Below, one piece after another: positions 43,377 to 51,897 of a stretch of 64,000 nucleotides of DNA. The DNA lies in contig CANMML010000008.1 in NCBI GenBank assembly GCA_947499005.1, positions 62,001-126,000 of the forward strand, in the 5' to 3' direction. This stretch comes from an uncultured Aquimarina sp. (lineage in GTDB: Bacteria > Bacteroidota > Bacteroidia > Flavobacteriales > Flavobacteriaceae). How positions within the stretch are numbered: position 1 is the stretch's first letter; each line of letters begins with the position of its first letter. The notes under the pieces were generated by a model. That model was not told the DNA's origin. It saw only the letters and a list, made by a program, of their open reading frames with translations, and did no database searches. A program made the translations under genes and the position numbers.

Positions 43377-43420
43377 TACGTATTAATACTTAGTTATTTA
43401 AGTGAATATACGTATTTTTG
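43377..43420 (+). promoter_or_regulatory. nirB promoter with nitrate-island palindrome
   Basis: TACGTA-TTAA-TACTTA (43377-43392), identical over 19 bases to the site before the P-box gene at 38595, followed by AAGTGAATATACGTA and the -7 box TATTTTTG (43413-43420). The ATG is at 43440. Confidence 0.75.
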
Positions 43421-43439
43421 CTGTATTAAACACATCCCT

Positions 43440-45962
43440 ATGAAGCATATAATTGTTATCGGAAATGGAATGGTGGGTTACAAATTCTGTGAAAAATTAG
43501 TGGCCCTTCCGAATTATTCAGATTTTAAACTGACTGTTTTTGGTGAAGAACCCCGGAGAGCTTATGACCGCGTTCACTTAAGTGAATTTTATGATGGTAA
43601 AACTGCCGAAGATCTAAGTATGTCATCTGCTTCTTGGTACGACGAAAATAATATTGATCTTCACGTATCTGAAATGATTACAGAAATCGATCGAGAAAAT
43701 AAAACGGTTGCTAATCATAGAGGTGACAAGTACAATTATGATACTCTTGTATTTGCATCAGGTTCTTCTGCGTTCGTTCCTCCTATTCAAGGAATCGAAA
43801 AAGAAGGAGTATTTGTATATAGAACCATTGAAGATTTAGAGGCTACCGAAGCTTACGCTAAGAAATTAAAAGCACAAGGAAAAACAGAAGCAGCTGTTTT
43901 AGGTGGTGGTCTACTTGGTCTTGAAGCTGCAAATGCAGTTAAAAATCTTGGATTAAATGCTCATGTAGTAGAATTTGCTCCTAGATTAATGCCAAGACAA
44001 TTAGATAAAGGTGGTAGTGATATGCTACAATCTAAGATCGAAGAACTTGGTTTAAAAGTTCACCTTTCAAAACAAACACAATTTCTTCAAGGTGATAAAG
44101 CTATTGAAGGTCTACAATATGTAGATGGTACCGAATTAAAAGTAGATATGTTAGTCGTATCTGCTGGTATTCGTCCTCGTGATGAAGTTGCAAAAGAATG
44201 TGGGTTAGAGATTGGTACTCGTGGTGGTATTGTGGTAAACAATAAAATGCTTACCAATGACCCTAACATTTATGCTATTGGAGAATGTGCTTTATTAAAT
44301 AGTATGATTTATGGTTTGGTAGCTCCTGGATATGATATGGCAGAAGTTGCTGTTCAACAAATCACAGGAAATACTGAGGCCGAAATGCCATCTGCTATAG
44401 ATATGTCAACAGTACTTAAATTGATTGGTACTGATGTGGCGAGTTTTGGAGATGCTTTGAATTTTGCCAAAGAAGAAGTAGACGAAATTACTTTTGAAAA
44501 TAAACGTACTGGAATCTACAAGAAGATTAACGTTACTAAAGATGGAACTAAATTATTAGGAGGAATCTTGGTAGGAGACTCTTCAGATTATAACTCATTG
44601 TATCAGATTTACATCAATGGTATGAAGCTTCCTGAAAACCCTGAAGACCTTATCTTAGGTTCTCGCGGTGGAGAAGATGGAGGATTGTTAGGTGATGTAA
44701 TGGATCTTCCAGATGATGCCCAAATTTGTTCTTGTGAAAGTGTTTCTAAAGGACAAATCTGTGGAGCCATTGAAAGTGGAGAAGCTAATGACTTGGGGGA
44801 TGTGGTAAGCTGTACTAAAGCAGGAACTGGTTGTGGTGGTTGTAAACCAATGGTCGCTGATTTAGTAAATGCTACCTTAAAATCTCTTGGACGTGAAGTT
44901 AAAGATTCTGTTTGTGAACACTTTGATCAAAATAGACAAGAATTATACAGCATCATTCAAGTAAAAGGATATCAAACCTTCGATGAAGTATTAGATAATC
45001 ACGGAAATGGTGGACATGGGTGTGAATTATGTAAGCCGCTTGTTGCATCATTAATGGCAACCATTCATGCTGATACTGCTAATAAAGAATATGCTATTCA
45101 AGATTCTAATGATCGTTTCTTAGCAAATATTCAACGTAACGGAACCTATTCTGTAGTACCAAGGATTCCTGGAGGAGAAATTACTCCTGATAAATTAATA
45201 GCACTTGGTGAGATTGCAAAAAAATATGACTTATACACCAAAATAACAGGTGGTGTAAGAATCGATATGTTTGGTGCAACCTTAAACCAGTTACCATTAA
45301 TCTGGAAAGATTTGGTAGATCATGGATTTGAAAGTGGTCATGCTTATGGTAAATCATTACGTACAGTGAAGACTTGTGTAGGTTCTACATGGTGTCGCTA
45401 TGGTATGGATGAAAGTGTAAGTTTTGGAATAGAATTAGAGAATCGTTACCGTGGTATGCGTTCTCCTCACAAAATAAAAGGTGGAGTTTCTGGTTGTATT
45501 CGAGAATGTGCGGAAGCACGTGGTAAAGATTTTGGATTAATTGCCGTTGATGGTGGTTGGAATCTTTATGTAGGTGGTAACGGTGGTGCTACACCTAGAC
45601 ATGCCGAATTATTAGCCGAACAGATTGATAATGAAACTGTGGTTAAGTATTTAGATCGTTATTTGATGTTCTACATGCGTACAGCCAAACCTCTACAACG
45701 TACTGCCGCTTGGCAAGATCGTTTGGAAGGTGGTATAGAATATTTAAAACAAGTAATCATCGAAGATTCTTTAGGAATTGCTGAAGATCTTGATAAAGAA
45801 ATGCAGACACTTGTTAACAAATTCGAATGCGAATGGACACAAGCAATCAAAGATCCTGAAATGATGAAGCGATTTAATCATTTTGTAAATAGTGAAGAAG
45901 AAGATGACAATTTAGTTTTTGTTCCTTTAAGAGAGCAAAAAATGCCAGAACCTTGGAAGTAA
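43440..45962 (+). CDS. nirB: NADH-dependent assimilatory nitrite reductase, large subunit
   Basis: Reduces nitrite to ammonium with NADH. 840 residues, the usual size. Order: FAD/NAD-binding module (IIVIGNGMVGYKFCEKL at 4-20, AVLGGGLLGLEAA near 155), a BFD-like [2Fe-2S] domain (C-S-C at 430-432 to C-G-G-C near 462), a second BFD-like segment (about 490-545), a nitrite/sulfite reductase half-domain, and the siroheme-[4Fe-4S] domain with C-V-G-S-T-W-C near 645-651 and G-C-I-R-E-C near 685-689. Followed by nirD after a structured 144-base gap. Confidence 0.95.
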   Translation: MKHIIVIGNGMVGYKFCEKLVALPNYSDFKLTVFGEEPRRAYDRVHLSEFYDGKTAEDLSMSSASWYDENNIDLHVSEMITEIDRENKTVANHRGDKYNYDTLVFASGSSAFVPPIQGIEKEGVFVYRTIEDLEATEAYAKKLKAQGKTEAAVLGGGLLGLEAANAVKNLGLNAHVVEFAPRLMPRQLDKGGSDMLQSKIEELGLKVHLSKQTQFLQGDKAIEGLQYVDGTELKVDMLVVSAGIRPRDEVAKECGLEIGTRGGIVVNNKMLTNDPNIYAIGECALLNSMIYGLVAPGYDMAEVAVQQITGNTEAEMPSAIDMSTVLKLIGTDVASFGDALNFAKEEVDEITFENKRTGIYKKINVTKDGTKLLGGILVGDSSDYNSLYQIYINGMKLPENPEDLILGSRGGEDGGLLGDVMDLPDDAQICSCESVSKGQICGAIESGEANDLGDVVSCTKAGTGCGGCKPMVADLVNATLKSLGREVKDSVCEHFDQNRQELYSIIQVKGYQTFDEVLDNHGNGGHGCELCKPLVASLMATIHADTANKEYAIQDSNDRFLANIQRNGTYSVVPRIPGGEITPDKLIALGEIAKKYDLYTKITGGVRIDMFGATLNQLPLIWKDLVDHGFESGHAYGKSLRTVKTCVGSTWCRYGMDESVSFGIELENRYRGMRSPHKIKGGVSGCIRECAEARGKDFGLIAVDGGWNLYVGGNGGATPRHAELLAEQIDNETVVKYLDRYLMFYMRTAKPLQRTAAWQDRLEGGIEYLKQVIIEDSLGIAEDLDKEMQTLVNKFECEWTQAIKDPEMMKRFNHFVNSEEEDDNLVFVPLREQKMPEPWK

Positions 45963-46063
45963 TCCGATAACAATCGGATAGAGGTAATTGTTAGTAGTAC
46001 CTTGTAGTGTTGCACTTTAACTGCTTTTTCAGCGTATATAAAACAGCAATTGTGTAACACTAC
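45963..46063 (+). promoter_or_regulatory. Structured gap between nirB and nirD
   Basis: Directly after the stop codon, TCCGAT/ATCGGA (45963-45968 with 45973-45978) forms a hairpin with an AACA loop. Further on, GTAGTGTTGCAC (46004-46015) pairs with GTGTAACACTAC (46052-46063), 12 pairs with one mismatched-or-wobble position and a 36-base loop. There is no T-run, so processing, stabilisation or attenuation between the two subunits is more likely than full termination. Confidence 0.45.
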
Positions 46064-46106
46064 CTTTCCAAATCTATCATTCATTAACTAGTACAGAAAA
46101 ACAAAC

Positions 46107-46484
46107 ATGGAAAACATTTTAGATAAATATAAAACAGTAGAAGCTTCTAAGGTAAAAGTATGGTTTGAAGCAGCTAAAGCATCGAATTTCCCCAAAGATG
46201 GTGGTGCTTGTATTAAATATAAGGACAAACAAATTGCTGTATTTAACTTCGCTCGTGAAGGGAAATGGTATGCTTGTCAAAACTTATGCCCTCATAAGAT
46301 GGAAATGGTATTAAGCCGAGGGATGATCGGGGATGACAAAGGAATTCCTAAAGTGGCTTGTCCATTACATAAAAAAACTTTTTCTTTGGAAAACGGAGAA
46401 AATTTAAATGGAGATATGGATGCTATTGCAACCTACCCTGTTAAGATAGAGAACGATGTTGTATATGTAGGATTTACCGAGTAA
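46107..46484 (+). CDS. nirD: Nitrite reductase small subunit NirD with intact Rieske ligands
   Basis: Partner of NirB. A 125-residue Rieske-fold protein. Unlike E. coli NirD, which has lost the cluster ligands, this one retains C61-x-H63 (CPH) and C85-x2-H88 (CPLH), so it could bind a [2Fe-2S] cluster. That is read from the sequence; that the cluster is present is inference. It follows nirB on the same strand and ends in a clear terminator at 46535-46561. Confidence 0.92.
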   Translation: MENILDKYKTVEASKVKVWFEAAKASNFPKDGGACIKYKDKQIAVFNFAREGKWYACQNLCPHKMEMVLSRGMIGDDKGIPKVACPLHKKTFSLENGENLNGDMDAIATYPVKIENDVVYVGFTE

Positions 46485-46534
46485 ACCGTAATCAACAAGC
46501 ACCAACTAAACTATTTACATAAACATCAATGTTT

Positions 46535-46561
46535 AAAAGGCTGCCATATGGTAGCCTTTTT
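46535..46561 (+). terminator. Terminator of nirBD
   Basis: AAAGGCTGCC (46536-46545) pairs with GGTAGCCTTT (46550-46559, one wobble) around an ATAT loop, followed by a T-run. A strong rho-independent terminator 50 bases after nirD. Confidence 0.9.
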
Positions 46562-46624
46562 GCTTGCGCTTTATTTTCCTATAGTAAATTTTGCACTACC
46601 TCATTTCTCTAAATAAAAGATTAC

Positions 46625-46632
46625 TAAATTTG
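46625..46632 (+). promoter_or_regulatory. -7 box of the DUF4202-kinase operon, nearly leaderless
   Basis: TAAATTTG, an exact TAnnTTTG match ending only four bases before the ATG at 46637, so the transcript would start at or within a few bases of the start codon. No nitrate-island palindrome is present. Confidence 0.6.
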
Positions 46633-46636
46633 TTTT

Positions 46637-47221
46637 ATGAATGTAGAATTACTTGAAAAAACATTTGTTGCTATAGACCAAGCAAATAAGAAAGATCCTA
46701 ATACAGAAATAGTTGATAATGTAAAGGTTCCCAAAGAATTGATCTACGGACAGCGCATGAGCGAAATGCTTGATATGTTTAAACCTAATGCTAGTGATGC
46801 GCTTAAAATTGCAGCACGTGCTCAACATATATGCCGATGGGAAAGCCCTAGATCTAATTATGAAATGAATCGAAAAGGATATCTATTATGGCGCTCTGAA
46901 TTGAAAAAATTTCACGCAAAAAAGACTGGGGAAATTATGACTGAATTAGGTTATGATTACAAGACGATTGAACAAGTAAGTTTTTTACTCCAAAAGAAAC
47001 AACTGAAACGTAACGAAGAAACACAATGTTTAGAAGACGTTGTTTGCTTAGTTTTTTTAAAATATTACTACGAAGCTTTTAGAGTAAAACATAATGATGA
47101 AAAAGTAATTGATATTGTCCAAAAGACTTGGAAAAAAATGTCCGAAAAGGGGCATAATGCTGCATTACAATTAAATTACTCAGAAAAAGGGCTTTCCTTG
47201 ATCCAACAAGCCCTAGCTTAA
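46637..47221 (+). CDS. DUF4202 family protein
   Basis: A 194-residue soluble protein matching DUF4202: AIDQANKKDPNTEI at the N-terminus, ELIYGQRMSEMLDMFKP, the conserved AARAQHICRWESPRSNYEMNRKGYLLWRSELKKFHA block, and EDVVCLVFLKYYYEAF. The pattern of His, Trp and Arg residues suggests an HD-like helical fold, but the activity is unknown. Members are frequently found beside nitrate/nitrite assimilation genes, as here. It is two bases upstream of the sensor kinase, so the two are surely co-expressed. Confidence 0.85.
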   Translation: MNVELLEKTFVAIDQANKKDPNTEIVDNVKVPKELIYGQRMSEMLDMFKPNASDALKIAARAQHICRWESPRSNYEMNRKGYLLWRSELKKFHAKKTGEIMTELGYDYKTIEQVSFLLQKKQLKRNEETQCLEDVVCLVFLKYYYEAFRVKHNDEKVIDIVQKTWKKMSEKGHNAALQLNYSEKGLSLIQQALA

Positions 47222-47223
47222 TT

Positions 47224-49023
47224 ATGACAGAAACTCTAGACAAAAAAACCTTTTACTCACTAAGGAAAATCTATATGATCGCCTTAGGGTTAATTGCTTT
47301 TTTAGTACTCCTTAGCCAAATTTTCATTCAACGCGCGCTATCCCGTAATGATTATGATGCAAGAATCATAAACATTGCTGGTAGGCAACGTATGCTAAGT
47401 CAAAAAATTAGTAAGACTATTTTAATTTGGAATTCCAATATAGAAATCACTAAAGACAATAATCAAGAACTTGTCGACGATACTAACGAATGGAGGTTAG
47501 CACATTCATTACTAAAAAACAACCTCAACAGTTTAGGTCAGTCTACAGGAAAACAAAGGCTATTAGAAAAATTTGAGAAAATTGATATTGAGATAAATCA
47601 CCTACTAAACTTATCTCAAAACATTCAAAAAAATATAGGTTCTAATGAAATTGAAACCTCTAAAAGTATAAAAGGATTTCTGCTAGCAGAACCTAGCTTT
47701 CTGAAGCACATGAATGATTACGTTTATTTGTATGAAAATTATGTTGAAAGTAAAATCGATCAAATAAAAACCTTCGAGTTAGCGACATTTATACTGGTAT
47801 TGTCCATTCTAATTGCTGAAATTCTATTGTTATTTAGACCAGCTGCAAGAAAGATGCGAAACACCATCAAACAACTAATAGCTAGCAATGAACAAGCAAT
47901 GAATATGGCTGAAAAAGCAAACATTGCAGTAAAACAAAAAAATGAAACTTTAGACGAATTACAAATACTTCAGAAAGCAATCAATCAAACGCTTCTCTTT
48001 GCCCGAATAGATAAAAAGGGAGTAATTATATCCGCTGGAAAACGGATGAAAGATATGCTGGCTAAACAACAGAATTACAATCCTGTCATTTATGAAAGCC
48101 TAGGGCTGTCTGAAAGTAACCTTAGAGAATTGCAAATGCTCGTTAATTCTCAAAAAGGTAGCATTCTAAATCATGAGTATGCCGTTTCTATCAAAAACTC
48201 TACTATTGAATGGCTAGATATTTCTGTATTTCCTATTATTAAGAATGAAGGAGTCATTGAATATTTAATGGTATGTTTAGATATCACCAGACGTAAGAAG
48301 GCTCAAGAAAATATAGAAGCATTAAGAGATGAAAAGCTAAAGATAGATACAGCACTCCAAAAATCTAAAGCCAGTCTTATCGTAGAAGCACAAGAAGAGG
48401 AGCGTAAACGTATTGCTAAAGACATTCACGATAGTATAGGCCAAATGTTAACAGCTCTAAAATTCAATATTGAGTCTTTAAATACAGAAGAAATAAATGT
48501 ATTAAATGATAAAATTAAAGTTTTAAAGGAACAAACCAGAAATATCATTCTAGGAGTACGAATGGCTACTTTTAATCTGACTCCCCCAGAGTTATTGGAC
48601 TATGGAATCGTAACTGCCATTGGTAAAATGGTAACTCAATTAAATAAATTCAGCAAAGCCGAAATTATTTTCAATAGTGACGCCTCAAAACAACTTCGAT
48701 TTGACAGCCTTATAGAAACAAATTTGTATCGAGTAACTCAAGAAAGCATTAATAATGCTATTAAATATGCCCAGGCATCATACATAGTAGTTTCTATGAA
48801 AACAAGCCAAGAGATGTTAAGCATTACAGTAACAGATAATGGAAAAGGGTTTGATAAAACCAAAATTGCTCAGAAACCAAAAGGAGGTTCTGAAGGAGGA
48901 ATGGGCTTATTTTTCATGAAAGAGCGCATGGAATATATTAATGGACGTATTTTCATTAATTCGCAACCTGGTAATGGGTCTAGAGTAGTAATTAATATGC
49001 CTCTAGAAGTACAAACAATCTAA
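47224..49023 (+). CDS. NarX-like sensor histidine kinase with P-box sensor domain
   Basis: A 599-residue membrane kinase. Order: TM1 (about 16-34); periplasmic helical PilJ/NarX-type domain with the P-box-like INIAGRQRMLSQKI (50-63); TM2 (about 186-204); a coiled linker; a PAS-like domain (about 250-355); HisKA_3 dimerisation region with phospho-acceptor His402 in AKDIHDSIGQ; and an HATPase with N-box (NNAIKYA), DNGKGFD and GGMGLFFMKER. This is the NarX/LuxR-partner class, so the response regulator at 39618 is its likely target. The stop overlaps the convergent moeA stop by four bases. Confidence 0.9.
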   Translation: MTETLDKKTFYSLRKIYMIALGLIAFLVLLSQIFIQRALSRNDYDARIINIAGRQRMLSQKISKTILIWNSNIEITKDNNQELVDDTNEWRLAHSLLKNNLNSLGQSTGKQRLLEKFEKIDIEINHLLNLSQNIQKNIGSNEIETSKSIKGFLLAEPSFLKHMNDYVYLYENYVESKIDQIKTFELATFILVLSILIAEILLLFRPAARKMRNTIKQLIASNEQAMNMAEKANIAVKQKNETLDELQILQKAINQTLLFARIDKKGVIISAGKRMKDMLAKQQNYNPVIYESLGLSESNLRELQMLVNSQKGSILNHEYAVSIKNSTIEWLDISVFPIIKNEGVIEYLMVCLDITRRKKAQENIEALRDEKLKIDTALQKSKASLIVEAQEEERKRIAKDIHDSIGQMLTALKFNIESLNTEEINVLNDKIKVLKEQTRNIILGVRMATFNLTPPELLDYGIVTAIGKMVTQLNKFSKAEIIFNSDASKQLRFDSLIETNLYRVTQESINNAIKYAQASYIVVSMKTSQEMLSITVTDNGKGFDKTKIAQKPKGGSEGGMGLFFMKERMEYINGRIFINSQPGNGSRVVINMPLEVQTI

Positions 49024-50201
49024 AGAGGAATAACTTCTACTAATGCTCCTTCTTTAATTTCTGTACTGTATTCTGGGAAGAATATGTAAGCGTTGGCTTC
49101 AATAAAAGCAGCGATCATAGCTGAACTCTGTTGATTCATTACAGAAACGCTCATATCATTAGAATCTACATATGCCTTTAAAAACTGGGCTCTAATGCCC
49201 TTGACGGTATAATCATGCGAAAGAGGTAATTTTTTCCTTTTTAAATGGATCTCTTTAGACCCCATAAACTTTTTAAGCAATGGCTGAACATACATATAAA
49301 AGCAAGTCAGTGCTGATGCAGGATTACCTGGCAATCCATACACAAAACTGTCTTTATTCTTTCCGAAGAAAAGAGGTTTCCCTGGCTTTTGCTTGATCTT
49401 ATAAAAAATCTCTTCTGTTCCTAAGGCCCTTAAAGCTTTACCAACGAAATCATAATCCCCTACAGAAATTCCTCCACTAACCAATACAACATCATCATTT
49501 TGTAGTGCTGTTTTTAAAACAGCTTCTGTAGCTTGGTAATTATCTTCAACTTTTAAAATCGTAACCTCATCAATTCCTAATTGATTGAGTTCAGACTTTA
49601 ATAAAATTGAATTGCTCTCGTAAATCTTACCTGTCGAATATGGAGTGTTAATAGAAATAAGTTCACTTCCCGTAACTACAATAGCAACTTTTGGTTTTCG
49701 GTATACTTTAACCTCTCTTATTCCTAAGCTAATTAGATAGCTTAATGCTGCTGGATTCAAATGAGTCTGAGGGAATAAAACCTCCTGCCCTTGTAAGCAT
49801 TGTTCTCCTAAAGGTCTAATATTTTGATTTGAAAAAGGAATTTCTTCCAGAATGATATTAGAATCACTCAATCGATTTACTTTTTCTTGCATAATTACAG
49901 CATCCGCACTATCAGGAACAGCTGCTCCTGTAAAAATTCGGACTGCTTCTCCTGATTTTAAATCATACGAATGGCTATCACCTGCCTTCGCCTCCCCTAT
50001 TAACGTATAAGCTGTACTTCCTTCTAATATACTGACAGCGTATCCATCCATTGCAGATTGACGAAATGGCGGCATATTAATTTTAGATATAGCAGTCTCA
50101 GCTAAAGTAAATCCTAAAGCTTCGGAGGTCGGAATAGTAATCACTGTCCCTAAAGATGCTCGTTGCTCTACTAAACGCAGCGCTTCTTCTACAGCAATCA
50201 T
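49020..50201 (-). CDS. moeA: Molybdopterin molybdenumtransferase MoeA
   Basis: Inserts molybdate into adenylylated molybdopterin to make molybdenum cofactor. 393 residues: MPPFRQSAMDGYA near 43-55, the GAxxP motif in FTGAAVPDSADAVIMQE, and the central domain with GSELI, SGGISVGDYDF and GLPGNPASAL. The only molybdenum-cofactor gene here, and its place beside the nitrate island implies that a molybdoenzyme such as assimilatory nitrate reductase exists elsewhere in the genome. It follows the coiled-coil gene at 50213 by 11 bases. Confidence 0.94.
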   Translation of the reverse strand: MIAVEEALRLVEQRASLGTVITIPTSEALGFTLAETAISKINMPPFRQSAMDGYAVSILEGSTAYTLIGEAKAGDSHSYDLKSGEAVRIFTGAAVPDSADAVIMQEKVNRLSDSNIILEEIPFSNQNIRPLGEQCLQGQEVLFPQTHLNPAALSYLISLGIREVKVYRKPKVAIVVTGSELISINTPYSTGKIYESNSILLKSELNQLGIDEVTILKVEDNYQATEAVLKTALQNDDVVLVSGGISVGDYDFVGKALRALGTEEIFYKIKQKPGKPLFFGKNKDSFVYGLPGNPASALTCFYMYVQPLLKKFMGSKEIHLKRKKLPLSHDYTVKGIRAQFLKAYVDSNDMSVSVMNQQSSAMIAAFIEANAYIFFPEYSTEIKEGALVEVIPL

Positions 50202-50212
50202 TCAAAAATCAT

Positions 50213-51100
50213 TTATTGTTGTGAAAGACAATCTGCAAACTTCAATGCAAATTTTTCTGCAATTTCATTCACTCTATCTACATAGAACACCTTAGTATCT
50301 GATAGATTCTCACTATTGATATCTTCTATTTCTCGATAGAAATTGACACGCAATTCATTTAAATCTACATCACAACCTATAGAATGTAATAACTTCTCGT
50401 AGTTCTTTTTTATATTATTTATTGCCGTTTCGGCATTCACTTTCACCTTTTTTTGACGTAAAAGCTCTGTTTCTCTTTCTCTACGCAACTTCTCTTCTAA
50501 CAATTTTTGTTGAGCCAATTGTTGTTGAATACGACGTTGCTCTTGTAAAAGGTTTTTCTGCTTTTCTAATAAAACTTGCTTTTGCTGTTCGATCTCATTA
50601 TTTTGATACTGCCTTTCTCCATAAGTGGCATAATTATTAGAACTGGCTACAGGTCGTGTTTCTTGATAGGTATCGTAGTTTGGCTGAGAAGGTCTACTTT
50701 TACCCCTAGCACTCATAATTTCATCTATAGGAATGTTACTACACAATGATAATGCATTCATCATTTGTCTAGCGCTTTCCATAGCTCTTTTAGAATAGTA
50801 CCTCGCTTCTTCCCATGAAGTTTGTTCTAAACATTTTTCTGCTGCCGAATATCCTTTGTACGCATAGTCCGAAGCCTCTGCACACTCACAATCTATGGTA
50901 ATCGATTCTACTTCCGAAAAAACCTCTAAGGCTTTTTCTGACCATTCCTGTACGTGTTCCATATTTGTAGCCTCGTACGCATTTTCGGTATGCGCTATAC
51001 TATAGCTTGCCGGACTAAAAGCATCATCACAAGATACCTGTGCCTGACTTTTTAAAATAAAAAATAGACTACTCAGTAATATTAACAAATGTTTGGCCAT
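50213..51100 (-). CDS. Secreted coiled-coil protein of unknown function
   Basis: A 295-residue exported protein: signal peptide MAKHLLILLSSLFFILKSQAQ, a helical N-terminal domain with six cysteines (around residues 24-120, including ITIDCECAEASDYAYKGYSAAEKCL), a linker rich in Gln/Tyr/Ser, a strongly charged Gln/Glu/Leu/Lys-rich coiled coil (about 168-225) and a C-terminal helical region with two cysteines. Probably periplasmic. I do not recognise a family. It is in one transcription unit with moeA, with its own -7 box at 51124. Confidence 0.75.
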   Translation of the reverse strand: MAKHLLILLSSLFFILKSQAQVSCDDAFSPASYSIAHTENAYEATNMEHVQEWSEKALEVFSEVESITIDCECAEASDYAYKGYSAAEKCLEQTSWEEARYYSKRAMESARQMMNALSLCSNIPIDEIMSARGKSRPSQPNYDTYQETRPVASSNNYATYGERQYQNNEIEQQKQVLLEKQKNLLQEQRRIQQQLAQQKLLEEKLRRERETELLRQKKVKVNAETAINNIKKNYEKLLHSIGCDVDLNELRVNFYREIEDINSENLSDTKVFYVDRVNEIAEKFALKFADCLSQQ

Positions 51101-51123
51101 GATTCTTCTGATTTAGAGGTTAC

Positions 51124-51131
51124 CAAATATA
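51124..51131 (-). promoter_or_regulatory. -7 box of the coiled-coil/moeA operon
   Basis: On the minus strand TATATTTG, an exact TAnnTTTG match 23 bases before the ATG at 51100. Confidence 0.6.
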
Positions 51132-51243
51132 TTGGAATTCAACCACAAAAACAATTCCATGATTAGACAAAAGACTTAAAAATATCGATATAAATCATGA
51201 AAGTATTCTAGAAACCTAACGACATTAGTGTATATTTAGAGGT

Positions 51244-51753
51244 ATGAATAACGAAATAATAGCAGCTGTTAACTATAATTTAAATCAGGCTAACGAACTT
51301 TTGACACAAATCGATACTGAAACGTATACTAATGAATCCGTTGGCCCATTCTTTTCTAGTATTGGTTCGCACCTTAGACATACGCTAGATTTTTTCAATT
51401 GTTTGATTGATGGACTTGATGGTAATAAAATCGATTTAACAGCTCGTAAAAGAGATAATAAGATCGCCACTGACATAAATACGGCGAAGACTTTAATCCA
51501 AAATATTCAGGAAACTCTTTTTCGTTTTAAAGACATTAACACCAATTACCTTGTACATGTAACAGACAATTTGGGACAGGGTAATACTGAAATTAATTAT
51601 ACTTTAGAAAGCGTATTATCTCACGCCAACAGCCACATGATTCATCATTTTGCAATGATTGGATATATCCTGCACGCTTTAGATGCCAAAGTAAATATAG
51701 AAGGCTTTGGGTATAATGCATCTACCCCTCAAGAACAGAGAAAGGGGAATTAG
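51244..51753 (+). CDS. DinB-like (DinB/YfiT) family protein
   Basis: A 169-residue four-helix-bundle protein. His residues in GSHLRHTLDFF and in LSHANSHMIHHFAMIGYIL are placed like the metal-binding triad of the DinB/YfiT superfamily, whose members include thiol-dependent transferases (bacillithiol, mycothiol) and proteins of unknown role. No partner gene suggests the substrate. A -7-like TATATTTA at 51231-51238 lies five bases before the start codon, implying a very short leader. Confidence 0.75.
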   Translation: MNNEIIAAVNYNLNQANELLTQIDTETYTNESVGPFFSSIGSHLRHTLDFFNCLIDGLDGNKIDLTARKRDNKIATDINTAKTLIQNIQETLFRFKDINTNYLVHVTDNLGQGNTEINYTLESVLSHANSHMIHHFAMIGYILHALDAKVNIEGFGYNASTPQEQRKGN

Positions 51754-51872
51754 GAAAGTTAAAATTCTTAATCAAACTATGTATAATTAAAATAATCTAA
51801 AATTCTTTTTTATTTATCGGCACTCGCTTAAATCATTTTTTTAGGTTAATCATATAAATTCATATTATAACC

Positions 51873-51880
51873 TACCTTTG
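51873..51880 (+). promoter_or_regulatory. -7 box of the second DEAD-box helicase gene
   Basis: TACCTTTG, an exact TAnnTTTG match 17 bases before the GTG start at 51898. Confidence 0.65.
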
Positions 51881-51897
51881 CAGATAAATTTTTTCTA

